Positions 22,291 to 31,646 of a stretch of DNA of 64,000 bases are shown here, one piece after another; the stretch's first letter is position 1; each line of letters starts with the position of its first letter. The notes below the pieces were generated by a model. It had not been told where the DNA came from and did not search any database. It worked only from the letters and a program-made list of their open reading frames with translations. The position numbers and the translations under genes are program-made. Origin of the DNA: Schistocerca nitens (taxonomy: Eukaryota; Arthropoda; Insecta; Orthoptera; Acrididae); contig NC_064622.1 in assembly GCF_023898315.1 (NCBI RefSeq), positions 356,729,234-356,793,233 of the forward strand. Direction: 5' to 3'.

Positions 22291-22846
22291 CCAAGAATTA
22301 CTTGATGCGACGAACTGGTTACCTGGCAGTGGCAGGAATGAACTTAATGTTTAATTCAAACTAGTGCATGTTGTTACCTCACAGTGAAAGTATGACCAGT
22401 GATTGCAGAAAACCTGCTATTAATGCAATTCGTTTCACACGCAAATGAGGAGAGAGGTGTGATAGTACCAAAAGGGAAGGCAACAGAAAGTTCAATGAAA
22501 AATTAAGGGACTCGACTGTGTGTAAAATTAAAATTACAGATGGAGGGGCATAATGCTGTGTGTGGAGTAGGATCTAAGTATCTGCCCAGAGCACAATAAG
22601 TAAAATGCCAACAAAAAATATTTCACTGGTGATATACACTTTTTGTCACGCACAATAGGAATTCTAATCTAACAAGAAACTCAGAGAAAAAGTGCTCACC
22701 TACGGAATTTGATATTGAAAGGAACCAGAATGAACAAGTCATCATGTGCAGACTGGAGACCACACTTGCAAACTGAGCATACTGCATTAGATTTGTTTAA
22801 AAGAAGTGAAGTATCAGGATTGAGGACACGAGTAGCTGATTTAGAC

Positions 22847-22935
22847 CAGGGCTCTCCAAACGTTTTAGCCTAAGGGCCACATTAGCATTTCCAGTAAGTC
22901 CCAAGGGCCAAGATCTAGCTATTGACTAAGTTTTC
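22847..22935 (+). mobile_element. hAT-like MITE end (one side only)
   Basis: CAGGGCTCTCCAAACGTTTT and the following gggccacatt resemble the terminal sequence of many hAT non-autonomous elements (CAGxGGTCTCCAAAC with xxGGGCCAC). No matching right end was found, so extent and assignment are tentative. Confidence 0.4.
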
Positions 22936-24030
22936 TTGAGGCCTGTTACCCCAATACTGCTTCAAACTGTTCGGTACAGTTCAGATGTTTTTGTAACGCT
23001 TTCATCGTCGAATACCGATTTGACAATGAATGTGAACGCATATATTGTCCTGTAAGATGGCATTAGCCACAAAGACAACTATTACTGCATCCAGTAAGTT
23101 TCCCATTTTTAATTCCGACACTCGCTCATTATGTGCTCGCTTTCAGATTGGCTATATCTCTTTTAACGGAGTAATAATTGCACAACACTTTGACACCTGC
23201 TCCACTTGAAAATGACCTGCAAGGCCGAAATTGGCCAATTGTGCAAGATGTAATAAGGTGAATACTTGAGAACAACAAGTGATGTTGAATAATTCAAAAT
23301 GCCCTTTAATTACACATGTCAGTTAATGCGTATCTTAATTGGTCATGAAATAAAAACAATAAATTGAACATATTTTGCATCGTAAATTTTACAGTGTACA
23401 GTGTTACTTCACTTAATGAGCATTATTCATTTATGACTCTCATTACATGAACTACTCTTTTTCCATAGGAATCTGTAAAGAATAGATCAATGTGTTTCAT
23501 TCCACAAAAATAGGTACCGTAATCAGACAGATTTGTAATACTGTACTTAATGTAATTTTTTTTATTTATAGTACAGTGCATCCTATTTAAGAGGGAAGTT
23601 GCCCAAGCATATAAAACAAGGGTACTTCGCGTACCCACACTGCTGACCATGTTTATCATCTTCAAATCACAACAAATAGACCATTGATGTGCAATTTAAT
23701 TTGGATAGTTTCAGATTCCTCTTTTAGTTTTGTTGAGTGGCCAATGGGAATGAATGCAAGGATGTTACTGTTGTGGAGCAAGACACATTTCAGGCTTTCA
23801 GCTGTCTACAAAAAGCTGCCGGCATTTGTGGGGAGCCCATGGTCTTTCTTGGTCTCCGAGCTGTATCCCAAAATATGCAAGATATGCATTCTTTACAAAT
23901 GCTGTGATATTCTGTCTTTGTTTCTGTAGGTGGTATTCACCACGAATACAACAAAACACATTGCGAGTGTTTATGCATCCTCTTTATGAGGGAGTCATAT
24001 TTATTCAAAACAGCTAAAATAAAAATACAA
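22936..24030. other. RAD50 intron, nothing firmly recognised
   Basis: AT-rich sequence with short unconvincing open frames (23423-23665 -, 23684-23929 +). Confidence 0.45.
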
Positions 24031-25630
24031 AATAGTTTTAAGGATTTTAATACAATGTTTGTGAAATACGAAAGAGGGTAAAAAGTTAGATGAAAATGAA
24101 GATCAACAATACTGCCAGAGAATCAGCATCTTTGGGAGCATTTAAATAAAATCCAAAAACATAATTATCTTCAAAACAAGAGCCAATTCAGGAAAGTAAA
24201 AGTTTAACTGTAGAAAAATTGTCCAGTATTCTCATGTGAGCTACCTTCTCCAAAACATTTGGAAACACAAGAACGTGAGAGAGGAGTCGATAATTGGAGG
24301 TCAGTTGATTGTCTCCACTTTTGTATGTTGGTGGTACTACTGGGTACTTCAGTATTTAAGGAAATCTATCTTGACTTATTAACTGGGTACAGAAGGTAAC
24401 TCAAGGGTGGTGCTACCAAGTCAGCACAAGATTTTTGCACTGCAGCTGAAGTACCATCATAACCAGAAGAGTTGTGTTACTTTTTAGTGCCAAATTATTT
24501 TTCTGAGCACTCTAACAAATGACTCCACCTCTGTAGCTGAGTGGTGAGCATGATCGACTGCCATGCAGAGGACGTGAGTTCAATTCCTGGTAGTACTGTG
24601 GATTTTTCCTTGGTGGGAGGAGTTGCATGTCGTACTCTCAGCCTTTTGATGCCAATTGAGGAGCTACTTGCTTGGTAGTGGGAGCTCCAGGTCACAAAAA
24701 CTGACATCATCTGGGAGAGCAGTGTGCTGATTCCACACCTTTCCATATTTCATCCAGTGATGCCATTGGCAGTGTGTGTCAAGGCAGTTGATGGTACTGA
24801 TGTGACCACCAGGGCCTTGTTACATAGTTATGTCTAACAAATGAGGTGGCAAAACTTATGTCCCTTGCTGTTTTACGGATCTGATTTCAGCTGATAATCT
24901 TTTTCCTCCATATTTTCACCTACTGTTTGTGTAGAATTCATTGAATTTAGTGCCAATTATTTGAATTTCATATTATCTGTCTTATTGCTACTCTCATCTA
25001 GGAGTACAATATCCTAAGCTTTATCATGATTGTTTTATTCCTAACAATGTTCCAATTTCTCCTTCACTTATTATTGGAATTTTGATTTTTTTGTGTATAG
25101 TACCTGGGTTTTGCCTTTTTTAACAACAGGCAGAAGTTTTTTGCAATATTGCTTGTACAGCATTTTTAAGTCTTGATTGTAGCTAGTCCTTTGCAGTAAT
25201 TAAGCTATTTTTACTCCTAGTACAATGTATTTTGATCCCAGATGTTAGTCACATTTTTATCGACTTCCACTGTAAATTCTTTGACTCTAACGCTGATGGA
25301 TTTTAAGTCAACATTAGGGTCTTAAGGTGATCTGTGACTATTTTGCACAATGCATTCGCTAACTTTGGGCAAGCATTAATATTGTTTGCCTTTCTTTTCC
25401 ATATATTACTGTTCAGTGGCCATGTACACATTTTTCTTTGCATCTGATATTAAGCTGATGGTTTTGGAATGGTAGCTGTGTGTTACAAGAACAGTATTTT
25501 CTTTAACCTGGCTGTGAAAGTAAAACTTTAGATTAACAAGTGGCATGACAGTTTCTCCAGTAGGGCGTGGTAATGTGTATTTAGGTTGCTGTATTTCCTC
25601 ACACCGTCCTGTGTGTTCCAAAATTTACAT
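24030..25630 (-). mobile_element. LINE fragment (Jockey/CR1-type), interrupted by a SINE
   Basis: From the right, the - strand holds linker pieces (KEFTVEVDK with NIWDQNTLY, SNNKWRRNWNIVRNK, about 25330-25020) typical of the stretch between endonuclease and RT. After the SINE at 24523-24832 come RT pieces (PTYKSGDNQLTSNYRLLSHV, VLEKVAHMRILDNFSTVKL, about 24360-24200), matching the YKxGDxxxxxNYRPISLL block. Frame changes and stops are numerous. Confidence 0.6.
24523..24832 (+). mobile_element. tRNA-derived SINE, complete, 310 bp
   Basis: A tRNA-like head carries an A-box-like TAGCTGAGTGGTGAGC (24534-24549) and a B-box-like GTGAGTTCAATTCCTG (24576-24591). An unrelated body follows. The 12-bp direct repeat TCTAACAAATGA at 24511-24522 and 24833-24844 is perfect and marks the insertion limits. 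It is inserted into an older LINE fragment. SINEs borrow the LINE machinery and are transcribed by RNA polymerase III from the internal boxes. Confidence 0.85.
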
Positions 25631-26159
25631 TATAATGCATAGTGCCCTGTATTTAGCATTTAGGTATCCTTGAAATACTTCACAATTTACAAACCAAGGA
25701 AACAAATGCAAATCCCACCTCACACTGTCCTAGAGTCTGTTTTCCTTTTTACCTTGCCATTCCCCAATATTTAATTTTATATTTTCAATTCAGTTATTGC
25801 AGTCTTTGTAAAACATTTAGATGGCCATAAACGAAACATCATAAGACATTGCAACAGCAGCATTTTTAATGTTATTTATTTTAATTTTTTGTTGGATTTA
25901 ATTGGAGCTAGCAGATTTATAACTAGTACTTAACCAGATACTTCAGTAATTGAGACAGTGAACTCACACGCAGAGGAAGTGGAATTTCTCATCTGGCCAT
26001 ACCAACTAAGTTTCCCATGATTTTCTGAAATAGATAATAGCTGATTCTTCCTCATCCTTATCCAGTCTAGGCTAGTCTTTGCTATGATCCAATCTACGGT
26101 ACTTTGCAGTCAAATCTTACATATGTCTTTTTTTTATATTGCTTTTATTTTTCTTTTAG
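25631..26159. other. End of RAD50 11.6-kb intron, nothing recognised
   Basis: AT-rich, with a long T-rich tract before the acceptor at 26159. Confidence 0.5.
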
Positions 26160-26288
26160 CCTTATAAATTTAAGGAGGGAGAACAAGAATTTTCAGCTCA
26201 TACTGATAACACACGATGAAGACTTCTTGGATCGTTTGATGAATGTTGAAAAACTGAAGTACTATTACAGGGTCACAAGAAATGCAAA
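26160..26288 (+). CDS. rad50: RAD50 coding exon with H-loop region
   Basis: Acceptor ttcttttag; donor gtaagt at 26289. 129 nt. It encodes NLRRENKNFQLILITHDEDF then LDRLMNVEKLKYYYRVTRNA. ITHDEDF carries the H-loop histidine of the ATPase head, as in human LLVITHDEDF. Confidence 0.95.
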
Positions 26289-26430
26289 GTAAGTTGACTG
26301 ATCTTGATGGTAACTAGTGAAGCTGTGTAGCACTTAAATGTCGTAAAAGGAAAATTATATTCATATTAGATGATTTATATTGGTTCATTAATAAGTGTAT
26401 GCTAGTGACTTTTCTTTCCCTTTTTTCCAG

Positions 26431-26497
26431 AGGAAACTCCGTCATTGAAAAGTATCGTTTTGAAGAAAGGAGCACCCAACATAGAAACTTTAGTTAA
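26431..26497 (+). CDS. rad50: RAD50 last coding exon
   Basis: Acceptor ttttttccag before 26431; stop TAA at 26495-26497. It encodes the short tail GNSVIEKYRFEERSTQHRNFS. Joining this exon makes the six-exon sum 735 nt, an exact multiple of three. Confidence 0.9.
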
Positions 26498-26655
26498 AGT
26501 TTGAAATAATAATGCATCAAGACTGATTTTGTTATTCTAATTTGCTCATCTTGTGGAATGCTCTGTGAAAGAAAGTACTTATAGATTTTTGTGTTTTCTG
26601 TGTGTTATAATACATCCATGCCCATACAGCAGCATTTTTCATATTGTTATGTATA

Positions 26656-26661
26656 AATAAA
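26656..26661 (+). terminator. Probable RAD50 poly(A) signal
   Basis: AATAAA 159 nt after the stop codon, a normal distance for a short 3' UTR. Confidence 0.65.
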
Positions 26662-27068
26662 GAACATTCATTTCTGAGTACTTTTGTTATATTATACAAG
26701 GGGAGTTATGTGATGACCACACAATTTTTCAAGGATAGTAGAGGACAGATGTATTAATTTGAGATAGGGGAACCCAGTTCCAGAAAGACTGGGACAAAAA
26801 TTATAAGCAAAAATGAGTGAATATACATTTGTTGATGATTTTCCAATGCTGATAACAATCATTTTATAGTTCTATTTACCTCCACAAGTTGCTACATTCA
26901 CTATGGTTGTTCAAAGTGACATATGCCAGCTTCTTTGCCAGCATGACATCATTGAACAAAGTTCAATTTCATGCATTTGAACAACTCTAATGTTGTTTTA
27001 ACAATGTCACAGGTGGCGAATTCTTCTCAGCCTCAGCAGATATCTCATAGACAAAATTTTTTATATGA

Positions 27069-27965
27069 ATGATTAATGGAAAATCTCATATAAAGATGTG
27101 AAACAGATACTAACAAAGAGATAGAGGGGCTGGCCAGTACTTACCTCAGCTCAGTACAGCCGATAGATACACAAAACAGAACAGAAAATTTACATTCCTA
27201 GCTTTCGGAACCTTGTTCCTTCATCAGGGAGGAGAGAGGGGGGGAAAAAAGGGAAGAAGGGAAAGCTAACATGCCTGCACTGCACAGCCTTTTACATCAG
27301 TATGACGACAACCAAACTGGCTGAGTGCATGAACGGGCACAGACGAACTGTCCGCCTAGGAGATGTCCAATACCCAGTAGCAGAGCATGCCCTCCAGCAT
27401 AATTCTAGGAACCTGCTACAACATACGTACCATTTGGCTTCTCCCACCCAACACCAGTCCCTCGGAACTGCGGAGATGGGAACTTGCACTCCAACACATC
27501 CTTTCATCCCCATCCCCCTGGACTGAACCTACGTTAACCAACCTCACTCCCATTTACTCTTCAGTCTTGTCCTTTTTCCCTCTCCTCTTTAGCCATTCAC
27601 ACATCTTTTCATCCTACATAGTTGTGTTTATCTTTATACTATATACCTCTTTACTTCTGCATGCATCCTCTTTGGTTTGAAGCTGGCACAGTACTTAACA
27701 GTAGAATATCTTTGGCTTTCCTCTGACAACCATGCCTCCATCCTTGCTACCCTCCGTGTTTACCTTTCCCTGTTGCTTCATAACCTGGGTTGTAACTGAA
27801 TCCACTTTCCTTCTTCCCTTTTTTCCCCTCTCTCTCCCTGATGAAGGAACAAAGTTCCGAAAGCTAGGAATGTAAATTTTCTGTTGTTTTGTGTATCTAT
27901 TGGCTGTACTGAGCTGAGGTAAGTACTGGCCAGCCCCTCTATCTCTTTGTTAGTATTTGTTTCAC
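27069..27965 (+). mobile_element. Penelope-like element remnant with inverted arms, copy A
   Basis: Arms at 27098-27265 and 27803-27964 are inverted copies of each other (gtgaaacagatactaacaaa against its reverse complement, long and high identity). Between them lies the GIY-YIG end of a Penelope-like ORF (27302-27526 and the next frame): TTKLAECMNGHRRTV, GDVQYPVAEHALQHN, LRRWELALQHILSSPSPW. A near-perfect direct repeat (aattttttatatga at 27055-27068; one T longer at 27966-27980) flanks it. A 29-bp lead containing aatggaaaa precedes the left arm, as in copy B. The reverse transcriptase is missing, so the copy is a truncated fossil. Confidence 0.75.
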
Positions 27966-28037
27966 AATTTTTTTATATGATACCACAAGAAAAATCAGGT
28001 GACATTAGATTAGGTGAATGAGCTAATAACAAAACAA

Positions 28038-28040
<3 letters not shown>

Positions 28041-28097
<57 letters not shown>

Positions 28098-28103
28098 ACA
28101 CAT
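28041..28103. repeat. (TG)n(CG)n(CA)n alternating tract
   Basis: About 63 bp of strictly alternating purine and pyrimidine: (TG)23, a CG core, then CA. Open frames called across it are composition artefacts. Confidence 0.95.
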
Positions 28104-28726
28104 ACACGCGTCTCCCTTGGTCAACCCTCTTTCAGACAGTTGGGCAATGCCTAGGCAGGTGACCTGGTGCTCTGCCAGTTGGTACCACAAACATGCACAG
28201 AGTTTGAGTGGGATATCTTCCAATAAAGTAAAGGATATGCGGGTTGGAAAGAATAAAACTAGCATGGAAAATATTCACAATAAGAAGACTAGCGTAGAAT
28301 CGACACTTGGTAATGGACATCACAAAAAATACTGGAATGCCCCCACTTATGCCAATGCAGCGCTGTGCTCCATTTATCAAACTGAGACATGTGGAGCAGC
28401 TCTTCCTGAAGGATAGCAGGAATAGCATTTTCAATGTTCTGCTGTAGTTCTTCCAGTGTGTGAGGAATTTTTGAGTGCATCTGACTCTTCAATTTGCCCC
28501 TGAGGTAGAAATCACAGTTTTCAGAATTTTCTGTGACAGTTTTATATGCATTTTCCGGGCCAGTTTTATTTTGATCTCTGTATATATATCTCAGAAACAT
28601 ATCGCACCAGAGAGCACTAAGTGGGACCTAATAAATCATTGAGTGTTCACTGCAGTGTTGGTGGTTCTTCACAAAGGCTCCTCTTTCTTGTGAGAAAGGA
28701 CTGCTGCTTACAAATTTAGAGGCTGT
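28104..28726. other. Intergenic, nothing firmly recognised
   Basis: The sequence between the alternating tract and RTE copy 2. The open frames on the - strand (28132-28434, 28289-28600) show no motif that I recognise with confidence. Confidence 0.4.
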
Positions 28727-28738
28727 ATGACTTTTTAT
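28727..28738 (+). repeat. Target-site duplication, RTE copy 2 (left)
   Basis: ATGACTTTTTAT, identical to 31635-31646. Its ATG happens to be the first ATG of the RTE open frame. Confidence 0.8.
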
Positions 28739-31615
28739 CTTTCTCCTGATAAGAGAAAGAAAACTGGCATTCTACGGATCGGAGCGTGGAATGTCAGATC
28801 CCTTAATCGGGCAGGTAGGTTAGAAAATTTAAAAAGGGAAATGGATAGGTTAAAGTTAGATATAGTGGGAATTAGTGAAGTTCGGTGGCAGGAGGAACAA
28901 GACTTTTGGTCAGGTGATTACAGGGTTATAAATACAAAATCAAATAGGGGTAATGCAGGAGTAGGTTTAATAATGAATAAAAAAATAGGAGTGCGGGTTA
29001 GCTACTACAAACAGCATAGTGAACGCATTATTGTGGCCAAGATAGACACAAAGCCCATGCCTACTACAGTAGTACAAGTTTATATGCCAAATAGCTCTGC
29101 AGATGATGAAGAAATTGATGAAATGTATGACGAGATAAAAGAAATTATTCAGGTAGTGAAGGGAGACGAAAATTTAATAGTCATGGGTGACTGGAATTCG
29201 TCAGTAGGAAAAGGGAGAGAAGGAAACATAGTAGGTGAATATGGATTGGGGGGAAGAAATGAAAGAGGAAGCCGCCTTGTAGAATTTTGCACAGAGCATA
29301 ACTTAATCATAGCTAACACTTGGTTCAAGAATCATAAAAGAAGGTTGTATACCTGGAAGAATCCTGGAGATACTAATAGGTATCAGATAGATTATATAAT
29401 GGTAAGACAGAGATTTAGGAACCAGGTTTTAAATTGTAAGACATTTCCAGGGGCAGATGTGGATTCTGACCACAATCTATTGGTTATGAACTGCAGATTG
29501 AAACTGAAGAAACTGCAAAAAGGTGGGAATTTAAGGAGATGGGACCTGGATAAACTGAAAGAACCAGAGGTTGTAGAGAGTTTCAGGGAGAGCATAAGGG
29601 AACAATTGACAGGAATGGGGGAAAGAAATACAGTAGAAGAACAATGGGTAGCTCTGAGGGATGAAATAGTGAAGGCAGCAGAGGATCATGTAGGTAAAAA
29701 GACGAGGGCTAATAGAAATCCTTGGGTAACAGAAGAAATATTGAATTTAATTGATGAAAGGAGAAAATATAAAAATGCAGTAAATGAAGCAGGCAAAAGG
29801 GAATACAAATGTCTCAAAAATGTGATCGACAGAAAGTGCAAAATGGCTAAGCAGGGATGGCTAGAGGACAAATGTAAGGATGTAGAGGCTTGTCTCACTA
29901 GGGGTAAGATAGATACTGCCTACAGGAAAATTAAAGAGACCTTTGGAGAGAAGAGAACCACTTGTATGAATATCAAGAGCTCAGATGGCAACCCAGTTCT
30001 AAGCAAAGAAGGGAAGGCAGAAAGGTGGAAGGAGTATATAGAGGGTTTATACAAGGGCGATGTACTTGAGGACAATATTATGGAAATGGAAGAGGATGTA
30101 GATGAAGACGAAATGGGAGATACACTGCGTGAAGAGTTTGACAGAGCACTGAAAGACCTGAGTCGAAACAAGGCACCGGGAGTTGACAACATTCCATTAG
30201 AACTACTGATGGCCTTGGGAGAGCCAGTCATGACAAAACTCTACCATCTGGTGAGCAAGATGTATGAGACAGGCGAAATACCCTCAGACTTCAAGAAGAA
30301 TATAATAATTCCAATCCCAAAGAAAGCAGGTGTTGACAGATGTGAAAATTACCGAACTATCAGTTTAATAAGTCACAGCTGCAAAATACTAACGCGAATT
30401 CTTTACAGACGAATGGAAAAACTGGTAGAAGCGGACCTCGGGGAAGATCAGTTTGGATTCCGTAGAAATGTTGGAACACGTGAGGCAATACTAACCTTAC
30501 GACTTATCTTAGAAGAAAGATTAAGGAAAGGCAAACCTACGTTTCTAGCATTAGTAGACTTAGAGAAAGCTTTTGACAACGTTAACTGGAATACTCTCTT
30601 TCAAATTCTGAAGGTGGCAGGGGTAAAATACAGGGAGCGAAAGGCTATTTACAATTTGTACAGAAACCAGATGGCAGTTATAAGACTCGAGGGACATGAA
30701 AGGGAAGCAGTGGTTGGGAAGGGAGTAAGACAGGGTTGTAGCCTCTCCCCGATGTTATTCAATCTGTATATTGAGCAAGCAGTAAAGGAAACAAAAGAAA
30801 AATTCGGAGTAGGTATTAAAATTCATGGAGAAGAAGTACAAACTTTGAGGTTCGCCGATGACATTGTAATTCTGTCAGAGACAGCAAAGGACTTGGAAGA
30901 GCAGTTGAACGGAATGGACAGTGTCTTGAAAGGAGGATATAAGATGAACATCAACAAAAGCAAAACGAGGATAATGGAATGTAGTCAAATTAAATCGGGT
31001 GATGCTGAGGGGTTTAGATTAGGAAATGAGACACTTAAAGTAGTAAAGGAGTTTTGCTATTTAGGGAGTAAAATAACTGATGATGGTCGAAGTAGAGAGG
31101 ATATAAAATGTAGACTGGCAATGGCAAGGAAATCGTTTCTGAGGAAGAGAAATTTGTTAACATCGAGTATAGATTTAAGTGTCAGGAAGTCGTTTCTGAA
31201 AGTATTTGTATGGAGTGTAGCCATGTATGGAAGTGAAACATGGACGATAACCAGTTTGGACAAGAAGAGAATAGAAGCTTTCGAAATGTGGTGCTACAGA
31301 AGAATGCTGAAGATAAGGTGGGTAGATCACGTAACTAATGAGGAGGTATTGAATAGGATTGGGGAGAAGAGAAGTTTGTGGCACAACTTGACTAGAAGAA
31401 GGGATCGGTTGGTAGGACATGTTTTGAGGCATCAAGGGATCACAAATTTAGCATTGGAGGGCAGCGTGGAGGGTAAAAATCGTAGAGGGAGACCAAGAGA
31501 TGAATACACTAAGCAGATTCAGAAGGATGTAGGTTGCAGTAGGTACTGGGAGATGAAGAAGCTTGCACAGGATAGAGTAGCATGGAGAGCTGCATCAAAC
31601 CAGTCTCAGGACTGA
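28727..31615 (+). CDS. RTE endonuclease-reverse transcriptase, open 962-codon frame
   Basis: Domains in order: APE-type endonuclease (residues about 15-255: IGAWNVRSLNRAGR, ISEVRWQEEQDFW, VGLIMNKKIGVRVSYYKQHS, VMGDWNSSVGKGR, YQIDYIMVRQRF, ADVDSDHNLLVM), a basic linker, and RT (about 465-790: RNKAPGVDNIPLELL, NIIIPIPKKAG, CENYRTISLISHSCKIL, EDQFGFRRNVGTREAIL, FLALVDLEKAFDNVNWNTL, VRQGCSLSPMLFNLYIEQ, LRFADDIVILSETAKDLEEQ). A thumb and C-terminal region follows, ending YTKQIQKDVGCSRYWEMKKL. Catalytic FADD is intact. No ORF1 is seen, as usual for RTE. About 30 N-terminal residues found in the other copies are replaced by MTFYLSPDKR, encoded by the duplicated target and junction bases. With no 5' leader it is probably not expressed on its own. 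Confidence 0.9.
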   Translation: MTFYLSPDKRKKTGILRIGAWNVRSLNRAGRLENLKREMDRLKLDIVGISEVRWQEEQDFWSGDYRVINTKSNRGNAGVGLIMNKKIGVRVSYYKQHSERIIVAKIDTKPMPTTVVQVYMPNSSADDEEIDEMYDEIKEIIQVVKGDENLIVMGDWNSSVGKGREGNIVGEYGLGGRNERGSRLVEFCTEHNLIIANTWFKNHKRRLYTWKNPGDTNRYQIDYIMVRQRFRNQVLNCKTFPGADVDSDHNLLVMNCRLKLKKLQKGGNLRRWDLDKLKEPEVVESFRESIREQLTGMGERNTVEEQWVALRDEIVKAAEDHVGKKTRANRNPWVTEEILNLIDERRKYKNAVNEAGKREYKCLKNVIDRKCKMAKQGWLEDKCKDVEACLTRGKIDTAYRKIKETFGEKRTTCMNIKSSDGNPVLSKEGKAERWKEYIEGLYKGDVLEDNIMEMEEDVDEDEMGDTLREEFDRALKDLSRNKAPGVDNIPLELLMALGEPVMTKLYHLVSKMYETGEIPSDFKKNIIIPIPKKAGVDRCENYRTISLISHSCKILTRILYRRMEKLVEADLGEDQFGFRRNVGTREAILTLRLILEERLRKGKPTFLALVDLEKAFDNVNWNTLFQILKVAGVKYRERKAIYNLYRNQMAVIRLEGHEREAVVGKGVRQGCSLSPMLFNLYIEQAVKETKEKFGVGIKIHGEEVQTLRFADDIVILSETAKDLEEQLNGMDSVLKGGYKMNINKSKTRIMECSQIKSGDAEGFRLGNETLKVVKEFCYLGSKITDDGRSREDIKCRLAMARKSFLRKRNLLTSSIDLSVRKSFLKVFVWSVAMYGSETWTITSLDKKRIEAFEMWCYRRMLKIRWVDHVTNEEVLNRIGEKRSLWHNLTRRRDRLVGHVLRHQGITNLALEGSVEGKNRRGRPRDEYTKQIQKDVGCSRYWEMKKLAQDRVAWRAASNQSQD

Positions 31616-31634
31616 AGACCACAACAACGACAAC
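28739..31634 (+). mobile_element. RTE-type LINE copy 2, 5'-truncated, ORF open
   Basis: Clear similarity to copy 1 starts at 28753 (gagaaagaaaactgg), corresponding to about 7111 of copy 1, and ends in caacaacgacaac. Perfect 12-bp duplications flank it. Between the left duplication and the similarity lie 14 nt (28739-28752) that equal the reverse complement of the matching element segment (ttatcaggagaaag), giving a small hairpin ctttctc/gagaaag. It lies between the RAD50 and TfIIA-L genes. Confidence 0.9.
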
Positions 31635-31646
31635 ATGACTTTTTAT
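31635..31646 (+). repeat. Target-site duplication, RTE copy 2 (right)
   Basis: ATGACTTTTTAT, matching 28727-28738. Confidence 0.8.

Larger units (their letters stand above)
9971..26497 (+). other. rad50: RAD50 gene body, 3' part (six coding exons)
   Basis: Six exons (9971-10096, 13591-13774, 14196-14290, 14426-14559, 26160-26288, 26431-26497), all with AG acceptors and GT donors, join in one frame to 244 codons plus TAA. The product is the C-terminal end of Rad50: coiled-coil end, an Mre11-binding-side helix region, the ATPase C-lobe with signature motif and Walker B, and the terminal tail. Rad50 is the SMC-like ATPase of the Mre11-Rad50-Nbs1 complex, which tethers and processes DNA double-strand breaks in the nucleus. 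Human Rad50 is about 1312 residues, so more than four fifths of the gene lies upstream of the window. Intron sizes are 3494, 421, 135, 11600 and 142 bp. The 11.6-kb intron carries most of the repeats. Confidence 0.95.

Noticed and set aside
24523-24600. Possible tRNA gene
   Set aside because: It has A- and B-box-like blocks, but the SINE body and target duplications show it is a SINE head, and no cloverleaf with proper stems is evident.
28042-28416. Open frames starting in the (TG)n tract
   Set aside because: They are produced by the repeat composition and have no conserved motif.
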